This document shows positions 32,690-43,199 of a DNA stretch of 64,000 nucleotides, piece by piece (position 1 is the first letter of the stretch; every line of letters begins with the position of its first letter). The notes below the pieces were generated by a model. That model was not told the origin of the DNA, did no database searches, and saw only the letters and a list, made by a program, of their open reading frames with translations. The position numbers were made by a program, and so were the translations under genes. The DNA is from Neoceratodus forsteri (Eukaryota; Chordata; Ceratodontiformes; Ceratodontidae), in NCBI GenBank assembly GCA_016271365.2, contig CM057450.1, forward strand, positions 1,804,446,967 to 1,804,510,966, in the 5' to 3' direction.

Positions 32690-34640
32690 ATGAGAGTGTG
32701 GTACTTGGCCATGTCTCCCAGTCTTCAGTTGTCGGCTGTGTTTTCCCCCATGTGTCCAAGCATTTTTGCAGACAGGCTGAGCTGGTCTCGGTCCCTGGTG
32801 CATGAATGGAAACTGCTGACCTCCATAGTAAACAATCTCTTTGCAGAGGGGGTCATCCAGAGTTGAACCTTTTTGCGCCGCCAAATGACACAAAACTTCC
32901 ATGGTTCTGTTCACTTGCTCCAAAGCCTGGAGTTTTTTTGTCCCTCTCCTGAAAAGGGAGGTTTCTGTCCCTTTCCTGAAAAGGGTGTCTCCTTTACGCC
33001 TTTCTTCAGATCTTTCTCATTCAGAGGGTTCTGCTAATGCTATGGGTGGAGCATGCCACTCTGATATTGGTAGCTCCCTTCTGGACTCACCTGATTTTGT
33101 TTCCACTTATGCAGCGTCTGGCAGTGAAACTTCCTGTTCAGCTCCCCCCTTTATCGGGCTCTGCCGTCGCGGACTCGGGGGTTCCTGATCCATTCAGACC
33201 TGCTGCAGTCATTGCATGTGCATGCCTGGCTCCTGATGATGTAGCCATTGCCCATTTTGGGGTCCCCCCCAGGTGGTTGATGTCTTTCTTGCGGCTGGAA
33301 AGTCTTCTATGTAACACACTTACTCTTTGAAGTGGAAGTGCTTTTCCATATGGTGTGCTTCCCATTCACTGGACCCATTTATGTGTCCTGCGCGAATACT
33401 GTACTGGACTACCTTCTGTTCTGTCTGACTCTGGTCTCTAGTACTTTTCTTTATATTTTATTTGTTTTTTTGCCTGTTTGCTCCCCTGTTCCCAGGGCCC
33501 CAGCACATGGGTGACATGCATGCGTGGAGGTGCACGCACGCCCCATGATGCCGGCTCAGCCCCTTCCGCCCTTCCCCGTGGCTAACGCTGGAGCTCCCTA
33601 GGTCAGGACTGCAATCCGTCCTCCTCTGGGTGGCAGTCAGTGACCAGGGAGCCTCCAGTTCCTCCCAGGAGAAGAGAGCTGCCTTGCGGTGGTTCGATCT
33701 CACTCCCCCCCCCCCAGCTGACCCCCGCCAACATGGACTCGTTCCTGAACCTAGGTTGCCGGCACAGTGCGAGGTGTGGCATCCAGCATCTCAACCCTCA
33801 GTGCCACCTGGCCGACCCAGATACTTTTCTATTATAGAGCATTCGGTTGCTGCTTCGGCTTTCAGTGCCTCTATTGATGGATGCATGGTTGCACAACTAG
33901 AGGTGTCCCATACATTTCTTAAGGGTATGCTGCATGTGCATCCCACAATTTTTATAAACCAGTTCTACCTTGGGACCTCAATTTCATTTTTGGAAAAATT
34001 GACCGTGGCTCCATTTGAGCCTGCTGCGACCTGTGAAATGTGTTTCCTTTACGGAAAAAGCTGTTTTGGGTTGTCATGACCTCTACTTGTAGGACGTCAG
34101 AGCTTCAGGCTGTGATGCATGAGCCTCCTTATTTGATTTTCCACAAGGACAAGGTGTCTTTTGTGGACCAGTTCTCGTTTTGTACCCAAGGTGGCATCTG
34201 GTTTACATTGAATCAGGCCATACACCTTCCTGTGTATTGTCCAGAGCAAGTTCACAAAGGTGAGGCATCGCTCCATACACATGATGTACGTAGAACACTA
34301 TGTTTCTGTCTTAATCACACTGAGGATTGCAGAAAGTCCTCTCAGCTTTATGTTTTGTTCACCCCTGGGGGAAAGAGGGTGCCCCGTGGCTGAACAGTGC
34401 CTGTCCAAATGGCTGGCTGTGTTGTGTCCTGTTATAGAAAGTATGGAAGGAAATTTCCTGGTGCTGTGTGCCCACTCTACATGTGGTATGGCCACTTCTG
34501 TTGCTTGCTTTCAGAATATTTCTGCAGCTGACTTCTGTACTGCTGGCATATCTCTTGTTGAGGTGACACCTGGGATACTGGTAGGCACATGCCGTGGGAT
34601 AGAATATTCAGTGGCAACATGATTGAGTGCCAGGTAGTCA
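32690..34640 (+). pseudogene. DIRS-type element 3' relic (RNase H end and tyrosine recombinase)
   Basis: Plus-strand blocks follow the order of the intact DIRS element at 57.9-59.6 kb. The RNase H tail and linker are at about 32,760-32,900 (LVHEWKLLTSIVNNLFAEGV). Recombinase follows: TFLKGMLHVHP (33,918), PFEPAATCEM (34,010), LIFHKDKVSF (34,135) and CAHSTCGMATSVACF (34,470). The last aligns with the H-x-x-R box, with arginine replaced by cysteine. Frames are broken many times, and a SINE of about 0.37 kb splits the recombinase. Inactive and older than the 54-60 kb element. Confidence 0.72.
33453..33820 (-). mobile_element. SINE, tRNA-like head family, copy B
   Basis: Minus-strand copy. The head lies at 33,820-33,720 (seen on plus as CCTGAACCTAGGTTGCCGGC and CAACCCTCAGTGCCACCTGG), and the tail is the T-rich start at 33,453. 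The flanks show a near-duplicate, AGTACTTTTCT left and AGATACTTTTCT right. It sits inside the DIRS recombinase relic. Confidence 0.75.
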
Positions 34641-35519
34641 AGACAACTTGACAGGAAACTCACAGGACCAGGCCCTCGTTTATAGTAGGCCTGCTGACCC
34701 AGTTCCCTCTCGGCCACCTCTATGGGTGGTCCTGAGATGGGGAAAGTATGAGTAAACCCCCCCCCAACCAGTGTGGCCTCAGCCGTCTTAATTAGCGCTC
34801 TTAAGCATGATAAAGAGTGAACTTTTAAAAACCTGGCTGGGGCTTTCTCTGCCCCTGACTGGGCCTAAGGGGAGTCACTTAGCATGCTGTTTATTTCTGT
34901 AAAATTGGACCTGTAGCCCTTAGTTCCGCCCTGTGAGTGATCCTTTAGTGAGCTGCTCCTCCCTTCCCAGGAACTTGGCCTGCCCTGTACCATTGGGTTC
35001 CTACTGGAGACACTTAAAATAAAGAAAATGTCACTGGTGGTCGGCACCTTTCTATTGGTGCCACCACCAACTTCCTGCTTCGGTCTGGGGGGGCAGTCAA
35101 GATGGAGGGACACTTATGGAGAGAGGTACTGGGGTGGGATTTGAGGTTCCTTCCAACACAGATGTGCAGCCATCACTACTGAGCTCCTCCTTTCTTTGGT
35201 GGTTTCTTTCCCTCCCAGCTATCAGACTGGATGTGGCATGATGCAGATGCTGCCAACAAGGGACTATCACTTTACTTTTATGTAAAAACAACAAACAGGG
35301 ATAAACGGCACCCTCACCAACTGACCACCGACATTCTGGGAACACGGCCGATTGGGACTGCCACCCGAGACACTAACTGGAGAGGAGGTACCACAGCGGT
35401 GCTGATGGAATTGGCTTCTGCAACTCAAAGGTAACCCCTGGGTTCCCGTCTCTCCCTTGGTGAACCACTCCTTCCCCCGGCTCAGTACCAACTGCCTTAC
35501 ATGGAATCCCCTGCTTCTT
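34641..35519. other. Unassigned interval
   Basis: No recognised coding domain. It follows the DIRS relic where an internal complementary region and terminal repeat would be expected, but I could not pair it with a left terminus. Confidence 0.4.
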
Positions 35520-35891
35520 TTTTTTGTTTGTTTTTTATTTACATTTTATCAGTTTTTCCCGTTTTTCTCCCTGAGTCCCATGACCCCAGCACAGAGCTGT
35601 ATGTGTGCGTGGAGGCACTTGCGCACCCCGTGAAGCTGGTTCCAGCTCCTTCCCCCTCACCCTTGGAAAATGCCAGGCTCCCCATATCCCAGACTACCAC
35701 CCGTCCTCCACCGGGTGGCAGCCAAGGGCTGGGGAAACCCATCGTCCCTCCCCGAGAGAGGAGAGCCACCTCGTGGCGGCTCAGTCCTCCTCCCGACCTC
35801 CCCGACAACCCAGGCTCATTCCCGAACCCAGGTCGCCGGTGTGGCGCAAAGTGTGGGGTCCAGTGCCTCAACTCGCAGCGGCACTGGGCCT
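35520..35891 (-). mobile_element. SINE, tRNA-like head family, copy C
   Basis: Minus-strand copy. On the plus strand it ends with CATTCCCGAACCCAGGTCGC, then CTCAACTCGCAGCGGCACTG and GGCC at 35,891; the T-rich tail is at 35,517. Flanks AATCCCCTGCTTC and AAATCTCCTGTTTC form an imperfect target duplication. Body blocks GTGTGCGTGGAGGCAC and CGCACCCCGTGA match copy B closely. Confidence 0.78.
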
Positions 35892-36309
35892 AAATCTCCT
35901 GTTTCAAGAAAGAAAACGTTCACGGTTTTAGCACTAGAACCCCAAGCCCGAGCCTGACCATAGTTGGAGGGGGAAAAAAGCAAATACCACATGCTGGACC
36001 AGGACAGCAGTCTCAGCACGTGGCCTGTCTGGCCTCACACTGCTTGCTTGGGGGGGTGTATGTGGTCCATACATGACCAGGCAGCCCGGAAAAGAGAAAA
36101 CAAAACTTTTTAACATTTGTTTTATTACCACTTTAACCCAGGTGGTCAGAAAGGGCACTAGGACAAGAGAGGGAATCTCAGGGGTGTTTTAATTCAAGGC
36201 CCCCCCCCGCCACCCACACTACTTATACTGGGGGGAGCTCTTAGTGAATGGACCTCTATTTCTGTAAGGCCCCACTAACTCTGAACCCTATAACTTTGGG
36301 GCACTGCCA
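35892..36309. other. Unassigned interval
   Basis: No recognisable feature apart from a short C-run at 36,203. Confidence 0.4.
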
Positions 36310-36455
36310 ATATAATAGTGATAGTATAATAGTGGTCTTGATTTCCTCGGTAATAACTGGACCGGGGAGTTGGTAAACACCTTGGCCGTTTATTACCCCG
36401 GTCCAGTTATTACTTCATAAACCCAGGCCACTATGGTATTATCGTTATAGTATTT
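36310..36455. mobile_element. Hairpin MITE, about 145 bp
   Basis: Inverted arms meet around TAATAACTGGACCGGGG and CCCCGGTCCAGTTATTA. Outward they continue with ATAGTGGTCTTG/CCAGGCCACTAT and the AT-rich tips ATACTATAA-type and TTATAGTAT. The loop is about 34 bp. Non-coding miniature inverted-repeat element. Confidence 0.7.
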
Positions 36456-36784
36456 CTGTACTTCAGAATATTTTCCCTAAATAGGTCCTAGATCCTGACT
36501 TTTTGTGAGGTAGTTCAGGAACTACAAACTGGAGCTGTCACGTAGCTACAGAACACAGTTATTTCTGCTAAGCTGGGCTCACAGGTACACATAAAAAGGA
36601 CTGATTTCAGCCTTGAAAAAGCATTATTTAAAATGTGAAGTTTTGGCTGCAGTGGAGTTGCCCTCCTGGGTGAAATTTTCACCAGTAAAAGCTATTTATT
36701 TATCCTTCAACCGCTCTTCAGTCCTTTTTATGTCTGTCTGTGAGCCAAACTGAGTTGGAAGAATTAGGTCGTAGATCTGGCCTA

Positions 36785-39700
36785 CTATTTATTTATTTTC
36801 TTTTGTTTACCAGGTAAGCACACTAGACAGCCAAGTGCCTATTTTCAGGTGCAACCCGGGAGGATTACAGGGTACATACCTTGACTTTGTCTGATGCATT
36901 GTAACATACAGGAGCATCCGGCATAAACAAGTAGGTGATACAGCATATGGGACATCAGGCATAAACAGTTTAGTAGGAAGATAGCAACAAGATTCATGCC
37001 AGAAGTAATATGTAGAAAACATCTAAATAACATCTAAAATGTGGTATAACATCAAAATATCAAAATACAGTGTCAAGAAAGCCCGGGGGAAAGGTAGAGA
37101 TATGACAGGGTCCCCCCTCAAAGCGTGGGGGGAGAAAAAGTGCGAAAAAGTGCCTAGTGCAAATTAACAGCAAAATTAAATAGCAAACTATAGCAACAGC
37201 GCACAAGGGCGTCTCCCCCAAATCAGCCGACTGAGGGAGAGAGAGAGAGACGCTGCTAGGGTCTGTATGGCACATAGACAGGCTGAGGCCGATTTTAGGA
37301 AGCTCCAGAGGGATGCTTTGAAGCAGGGCTGGAAGGGAGAGGAACGAGTTAATGCAGGAAGGGAGTTTCACAATCTAGGCATGTGGACAGAGAAGGCCCA
37401 ATCCCCAGTACGGATGCAGGTTTTTGGAACCAGGTGATCCTGTGCAGCACTGGATCTTGGGTAATAGGCCGGGGTTCCATGTTTGAGGAGAAGGGAAAGC
37501 GCGGAGGGGGTGGCCATTCTGACTATGTTATCAATGAAGTTGCCGAGGACAAAGGTGCAGTGATTTTCTGGGGGAAGCCACTCCAGCCATGAGTATAGCT
37601 CACAGCAATGTGTAAGACGAGGAGCAGAGAGTGCAAAGCGGCAGATATTGTTATATGCAGTGTCCCATTTTGTGAGACTAGATTTTGAGACAGGGGCAAA
37701 GGATATGAGCCCATAACAGGGCGTGGCAAGGAGTATCCCCCTGGCTAGGGCGAGCCAGGCAGCCGGGGTGAGGCAACTTTTTGCTCTGTAGGCAAGTCCG
37801 AGCTTGATACTTGTTGCCTTACATATATTCCGAAGATGTGTGGTGAGGTCCAGTTGCGGGTCAAGGGTTACTCCCAGATACTTGACGGAATCCATGACCT
37901 GCAGGAGGGTGCCATTTGTTCCATAGATGGTTAGGGGAGCAGGGCAGGAATTAGTTTTGGCCACAGAGCCAAAGAGCATGACCTGGGTCTTTTTCAGGTT
38001 GATGATCAGCTTATGGCCCTCTAGCCAGTTATGGATAATCTCGAAATCGGAGTTAAGCCTGGAGTTGATGACAGAGATATCCTGGGAGCTGGTCAGGATG
38101 ACGAGGTCATCCACATAGAGGGTGGAGTGCCCATGGGTTCTGACGGAGGGCAGTTCATTAATGAATAGGGAAAACAGAATGGGTCCAAGGACAGAACCCT
38201 GGGGACCCCGCAGTCAGCTGAGGAGAGGTCAGAGAGGCGCGGTTGAAGTTGGTGTTGCTGCCTACCCTTAAGGTAGTTGGAGAACCAGGCAAGGGCCGGG
38301 GGAGAATCCATGGGATTGAAGAGTGGAGCAGAGGAGGGAATCATCAACCCAGTCGAAGGCCTTTGAGAGATCCACGAAGATGGCACCAGTTAGTTTGCCT
38401 TGATCAGTCGCGGTCCTAATCTCGGAGGTAACTACGGCAAGCGTGGTGGATGTGCTGTGCCCTTTTCTGAAGCCATGTTGCGCGGGGGAGAGAGGTGCAT
38501 AACTCTGAAGGTAGTGGGAGAGTTATGAGGAAACTACCTTTTCAGGGAGCTTACAGATAGCAGAGAGTATGGCGATAGGGCGATAATTCTTGATATCTTT
38601 AGGGTCGCCTTGTTTGAAGACGGGGACAACCTTGGCCACTTTCCATACATCTGGGACGATCCCTGAGATAAGAGACGTGTTAAAGATGTGAGAGACAGGT
38701 CAGGTGAGGAGGGGAGCCCCCAGGTTGAGCAGTTTTGGTTCGAGGCTGTCGTGTCCCGCTCCGGTGTGGAGGGAAGAGACCAGCAAAGAGTTTCTGTGTC
38801 TCCATAACAGAGACCCGTTTTAGGTAGAAGGGCGGTCGGGGGGTTTGCCCACTCAGTGGCTTTTGGGCAGGGGGCTGGGAGGAAGTGGAGTAGGCATGTC
38901 CGAGAACATGGAGTTAAATGCATTAGCAATAGTTTGGGGGTTATTGCAGTTGACCCCACCGATGTGTATGTCTGCAACCAGTTCCCTGGCAGACCCACCG
39001 ACCAGATTTTTAATGTTTTGCCAGAAACTCCGCGGATTTTTGGCTGTGGCTAGTAGGGCAGATTGGCAGTATTCACTCTTGTCGGTGCGGCTGGCTTTTT
39101 AGAAGAGTTTCTAAGCTGCCAGTATTCAAGGAGGTCTTTGTTGTTTCGGGAGATCTTGTATTTCTTCCAGCATTTGTCCCTCTGTTTCATGAGGGAGAAT
39201 AGGCTTTCATGGAGCCACTTAGAGATGGTGCCCCTCACCCTCCTTTTAGTGAGGGGGGGGCTTGCTTGTTTTGCAAGGGGACAAATACCTCAAGGAAATG
39301 GTCAAGGGCTGCTACAGCGACCCTGGACCAGTCGGCATATTGTAGGTCCACAAGGTAGTCATTAAGTATAAATTTTGAACAGTCCCTCATCTGGATCACT
39401 TTGCTGGGGATTTTGGGTGAGGAGATGCCTCATATGCAGTAAGTTGGAGAGTGATCTGAGATGACGTTAGGGAGAGTTCCTGTGGAGACCGTTCTGTCTG
39501 GGCTGTTGCTCAGTACCCAGTCGATAAGGGATCCTTTTTCCCCTCGGGGAGGTGATCCTTGTAGGTATCGTAATGAGCTGGCTGAGAGCAAGGCCTGAGA
39601 GTAGTGGCTCATGTTGTTTGGTATTGGGCCCCAGCCAATTGTGGTTAAGGTCTCCCAGGACTAGTAACTAATTCGAGCCAACCTTGTCCCTCAGGCAGTC

Positions 39701-40100
39701 AAGTAGTGAGGAGAGCCCTAATACGCCTCCTTTTGGAGGGTTGAAGGCTCATACTAGGTATACCTTTCTTGTGTTCCCTAGCAGGAGAAGGGCATGTAGG
39801 AACTTGCAGGCAGGGGGTGTAGGATCAACAGCAGATAAGTTAACGTGCATCTTATAGTAGAGGAGAACACCGCCCCCATGCTTATTTCCTGCCTGGTCTT
39901 GCCTGAAGAGGCTGTAGCCTGGAAGGGCACACAGGTAGTCAGGGATGTGAGGCTTCGGCCTAGTTTCCAAGAGCCCCATAATGTCAGGGTTGTAGTGAGC
40001 CACCCAGGCCGTTAGTTATGCTAGGTTGTGGAGGATACTGCGAACATTCAGGTGTGCTATTTTTAGGCCTTTGACTGATAGCCAGTCAGGGGGAGACTTT
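36785..40100 (-). mobile_element. L2-type LINE, ORF2 and 3' end
   Basis: The minus strand reads from endonuclease (40,090) to the C-terminus of ORF2 (about 37,300), then a 3' UTR to the ATTT-rich tail seen as TATTTATTTATTTTC at 36,788. Length is about 3.3 kb. The 5' UTR or ORF1 region probably extends to about 41,090. Several frameshifts, but long open segments (248 codons at 38,114-37,368) make it one of the less decayed LINEs here. Confidence 0.85.
37300..40090 (-). pseudogene. L2-type ORF2 (endonuclease, RT, C-terminal domain), frameshifted
   Basis: The endonuclease starts KIAHLNVRSI near 40,065 and continues PDIMGLLETRPKPHIPDYL and GGGVLLYYK (40,003-39,749), then DWVLSN and ISDHSPTYCI (39,612-39,430). 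The linker is at 39,238-39,050. RT includes FVDLSKAFD-like wording near 38,380, GPQGSVLGP-like wording in a shifted frame near 38,200, and MDDLVILTSS at 38,114, where the catalytic YVDD lies. The last frame continues NLKKTQVMLFGS, VKYLGVTLDPQLDL, ICRFALSAPRLTHCCELYSW and RTGDWAFSVHMPRL. At least four frameshifts disrupt it. Confidence 0.85.
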
Positions 40101-41300
40101 AACGAGGGTAGGGAGGCCTGAGGACCTTGATATTTGGCTATGTCCCGCACCAGACCAGGGAGGGCCATGGCACCAGGTGTGAGTACTGCAGATGTAGTCG
40201 TGACAACGGGTGAGGCAATTCCTGAGAGAACAGTACCTCTGCCAAGGTCGGCAGGGGATTAGCCCAGGCAGGTTATGCGAGTACAATGCGCAACCAGCAC
40301 GTTCCTGTGACAGGACTTATATCTACGCACCCTGGGCAATAGGACAGGGATGTAACTAAGATCTGATGTCAGGGAAGTGCCTCAGGGGGGTTTGAGTGAC
40401 AACGTCCAAATGACTCACTTTCTGATGCTAGAAGACTGTGTGTTACCTTAAGTAAGAGCAGTGACGCTATAACGCAGGCATGCAGGTGTATGAGATGATG
40501 GCACAGGTTAGCAGTAAGGCAAGGTAGACGCTTATGGAGCACAGCTGCAGGGATCACACGCCGGGCAGCTAACATAAGTGTAGTAATTTAGACTAGCAGT
40601 TTAGGCTAGCTGGATGCCTGAAGGCTCCCAGGAAGTTGGTAAGCCTGGAATAAAGTATGAGCCAAGGGAAGATACAAGGATTTTGAGACAATTTTACCAG
40701 TAATGAAAGGTAGTGGTGGCCAGTAGAGGCAAGAGCAGATAAGCTGCTTATGGAAAAGAGTGCTGTTAGATTTTACAGCGGTTACAGGGTCAGCGCTCAC
40801 GTGACCCTGCCAGCCTATATAAGCCTGAGTTGACCTAGGGTGGTAGCGGGGTGGTGGGGCAGCTGGCGCAGAGTGCCGGTGGAGCTCCTCTGCACTCTGA
40901 ATGTGGTCTGAGCTGGCATCTGCGAACAAGGCAACCGAAAGATGAGCTGGCGTCTGGAAGTTCAAGGGGAAAAATGCTGCGTTGCAGGTGTACCTGTGTG
41001 TCGAGGATTCCGCGGGTGGTCCGGCTTGCTGTGGAGGAGGGCAGGCTCCTAGGCCCTCACGACTTACCAAGGAAAGAGCAGAGAAGAAGGTAGTTATATG
41101 CAGGAGACAGGTAGGTTGAAGAAGGAGTCAGGTCAGTCACTGAATAAGTGGGAGGAATTTACACAGTATACCAGCAGCAGTAATTACAGGCTCGCCTGCA
41201 GCTGAGAGCAGTCTGCATAAAAGAATTTAAACACAAGATTAACAGGCTCCCTTCCTAAGTACTGGTTGGAGTTAGCAAATTGTGTGACATCACAATACAC
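40101..41300 (-). other. Probable 5' region of the L2-type LINE
   Basis: This region lies upstream of the endonuclease on the minus strand. Frames of 66 and 154 codons (40,286-40,086; 41,070-40,606) are Ser/Pro/His-rich and carry no recognised domain. It is probably 5' UTR or ORF1 remnant. The 5' end of the element could not be placed. Confidence 0.4.
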
Positions 41301-41336
41301 TCTCAGTGCTAAGGGAAAAAATATTTACTGCAGTAA

Positions 41337-41705
41337 TGATGTTTTTTTCTAGAGGGTGTATTAGTGAGTCAAACTGGCCCTCTCTACCTCCTCTTCTAGG
41401 ACCTGAAGAAAAAAGAGCTCTTCAGTTGCATAGTTACAGTATCTATCCAAAGATTTCATTTAGTGATGAGAATATTTTTGTTATTACAATTAACATTTCT
41501 TAATACGCAAGCATACTGAAGTTTAGTTTAGTCACTGCTCTTTTCTACTCTGCAGCTATAAATCTGCCATCGGGGTCAGCGGAGGGAGTGTCGTCACACT
41601 GCTGAGTTTAAATTTTAACATTCTAAAATTCTCCTTGGGCAACAATTCAAGGCTGAAATGGTGCCAGTTATATGATTTACAAATACACCCTCTAGAAGAA
41701 ACATA
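41337..41705. repeat. Foldback, arms of about 42 bp
   Basis: TTTCTAGAGGGTGTATTAGTG near 41,345 is mirrored by ACAAATACACCCTCTAGAAG ending near 41,700. The arms extend through CAAACTGGC and GCCAGTTAT and frame about 285 bp. Possibly a small inverted-repeat DNA element. Confidence 0.6.
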
Positions 41706-42519
41706 ATTAGAATGGGGGGAGGGCAGCTAAGGCAAGCCACAGTGTGACCGAAACTCAACCAGTGCAAAGAAATAAACCGCACATCCACGGAAAAATAAGT
41801 CATCAGCTGAAAAGATAACTATGCTCACAATCCTTTGATATATGCAGTTAGATACAGGGAACCATGAAGACACCAACCACATTGCAGAATGTTTCACAGT
41901 GCCGACTTCAGGGCTTCATCAGAGGCGAGTCAGCCTCCCTTACTTGTGTGATTTTGAAGACAACATTTAAAGAAGCCCTATCAAATACTTGCTGTTTTAT
42001 ATTTTATGAAAAGATAAACCAATAATCAAAGCCTGATGGAATTGTTTTAAAATAAAAGCATATGTCCTATTTAATCATATGACTCCCAATTAGAAAACAC
42101 AAATCAATAAAGATTCCAGATGGTAACTGGAGTACAGGCTGACTCTAATAATTAAAAAAAAAAAAAAAAAGTTTCAGCAATTAAATATATCATAATGTAA
42201 ATAAATAAATATGGACAGTCTTAAAACAAACACAAGTGCAACCACTACATAAAGAGCTCCAGGTAGACAAGTCATTAATACTATTGAAAAAACAGGCATC
42301 AAAGGATAGTTAAAAAAAAAATATCAGAAAAAACACACAGTTTGGCAAAGGAAAGGCACTCAGCATCACCAAAGTGAAAGTGTTAAGTGTTAAAGAACAA
42401 TTTCATAAGAAGCATAATCAAGAGGTTAGGTACATTATTTGAGAACTGCATCACATTTCAGAAAAAAAATTGTGCTCTGTATGCAGTCACAATGGGCATA
42501 AACATTGGAAATAGATTTC
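41706..42519. other. AT-rich unassigned interval
   Basis: AT-rich DNA with A-runs at 42,151-42,170 and 42,311-42,320. No coding domain or paired repeat found. It forms the left flank of the 10-kb DIRS structure. Confidence 0.45.
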
Positions 42520-42690
42520 TGAAGGCATGGATTCAGTTCACTAGCCATACATAGGCACTTCCTTTGGAGACAGCTAAGTCATCGGGATGTCTTCAAGCTA
42601 ATCTCCTCCCACCACTGGTGTGGTATATCTTTCGTCTCTGCCCCAGGATGCGAGAGCTTTCTTTCTGCTGGAAGGGACAGATCTCCTCCT
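42520..42690 (+). repeat. Left inverted terminal repeat of the old DIRS element
   Basis: It pairs with 52,560-52,735. The tip GGATTCAGTTCACTAGCC and CATACATAGGCA is also found inverted in the internal complementary region at 52,427-52,452. Confidence 0.75.
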
Positions 42691-43199
42691 TCGCAGCTGT
42701 GCATTCATTTAATGCTTTATAGTTTTCAAGACGCTTTTCTCTGGCAAATTTCTACTCTTCGTCTTCATTTGAATTACAAGTTGCTCCTACATCTTCTGAC
42801 TTTAGTCCCATTGACCATGATCATAATGGAAAGCAGAAACTGGGGTTTAAGGTCTTACCTTTATCAATCTTCACCATTCATCACTGGTGGGTACTACACC
42901 AGAGACACTAGGACCCCCGGGAAGCTTTTTAGCTTAAAAAGCTTTTCTCCTAGAAGGAGAGCGACGTTGAGGACAGCGCCGCCCTCGAGGCAGAATATGT
43001 CGTGGTGCTCGCGGGTTGGCCAGTAACTGTTGTCTTCTCCTGTCCTACCTCAGTTCTGCTTTTCCCACTGTCAAGACATGACACTGTCTACACAACACTC
43101 CTCAACTACCGTTTTCTGCTCGTCTGACCGCGTACTTAATTCCACACTTGTTGACACTGTGTTTGGCATTGTTTTGTTATTTTCTTAACTAGTGTTCAT

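Noticed and set aside
37060..37371. Independent 103-codon gene
   Set aside because: It is the frameshifted C-terminal end of the L2-type ORF2 just upstream on the minus strand.
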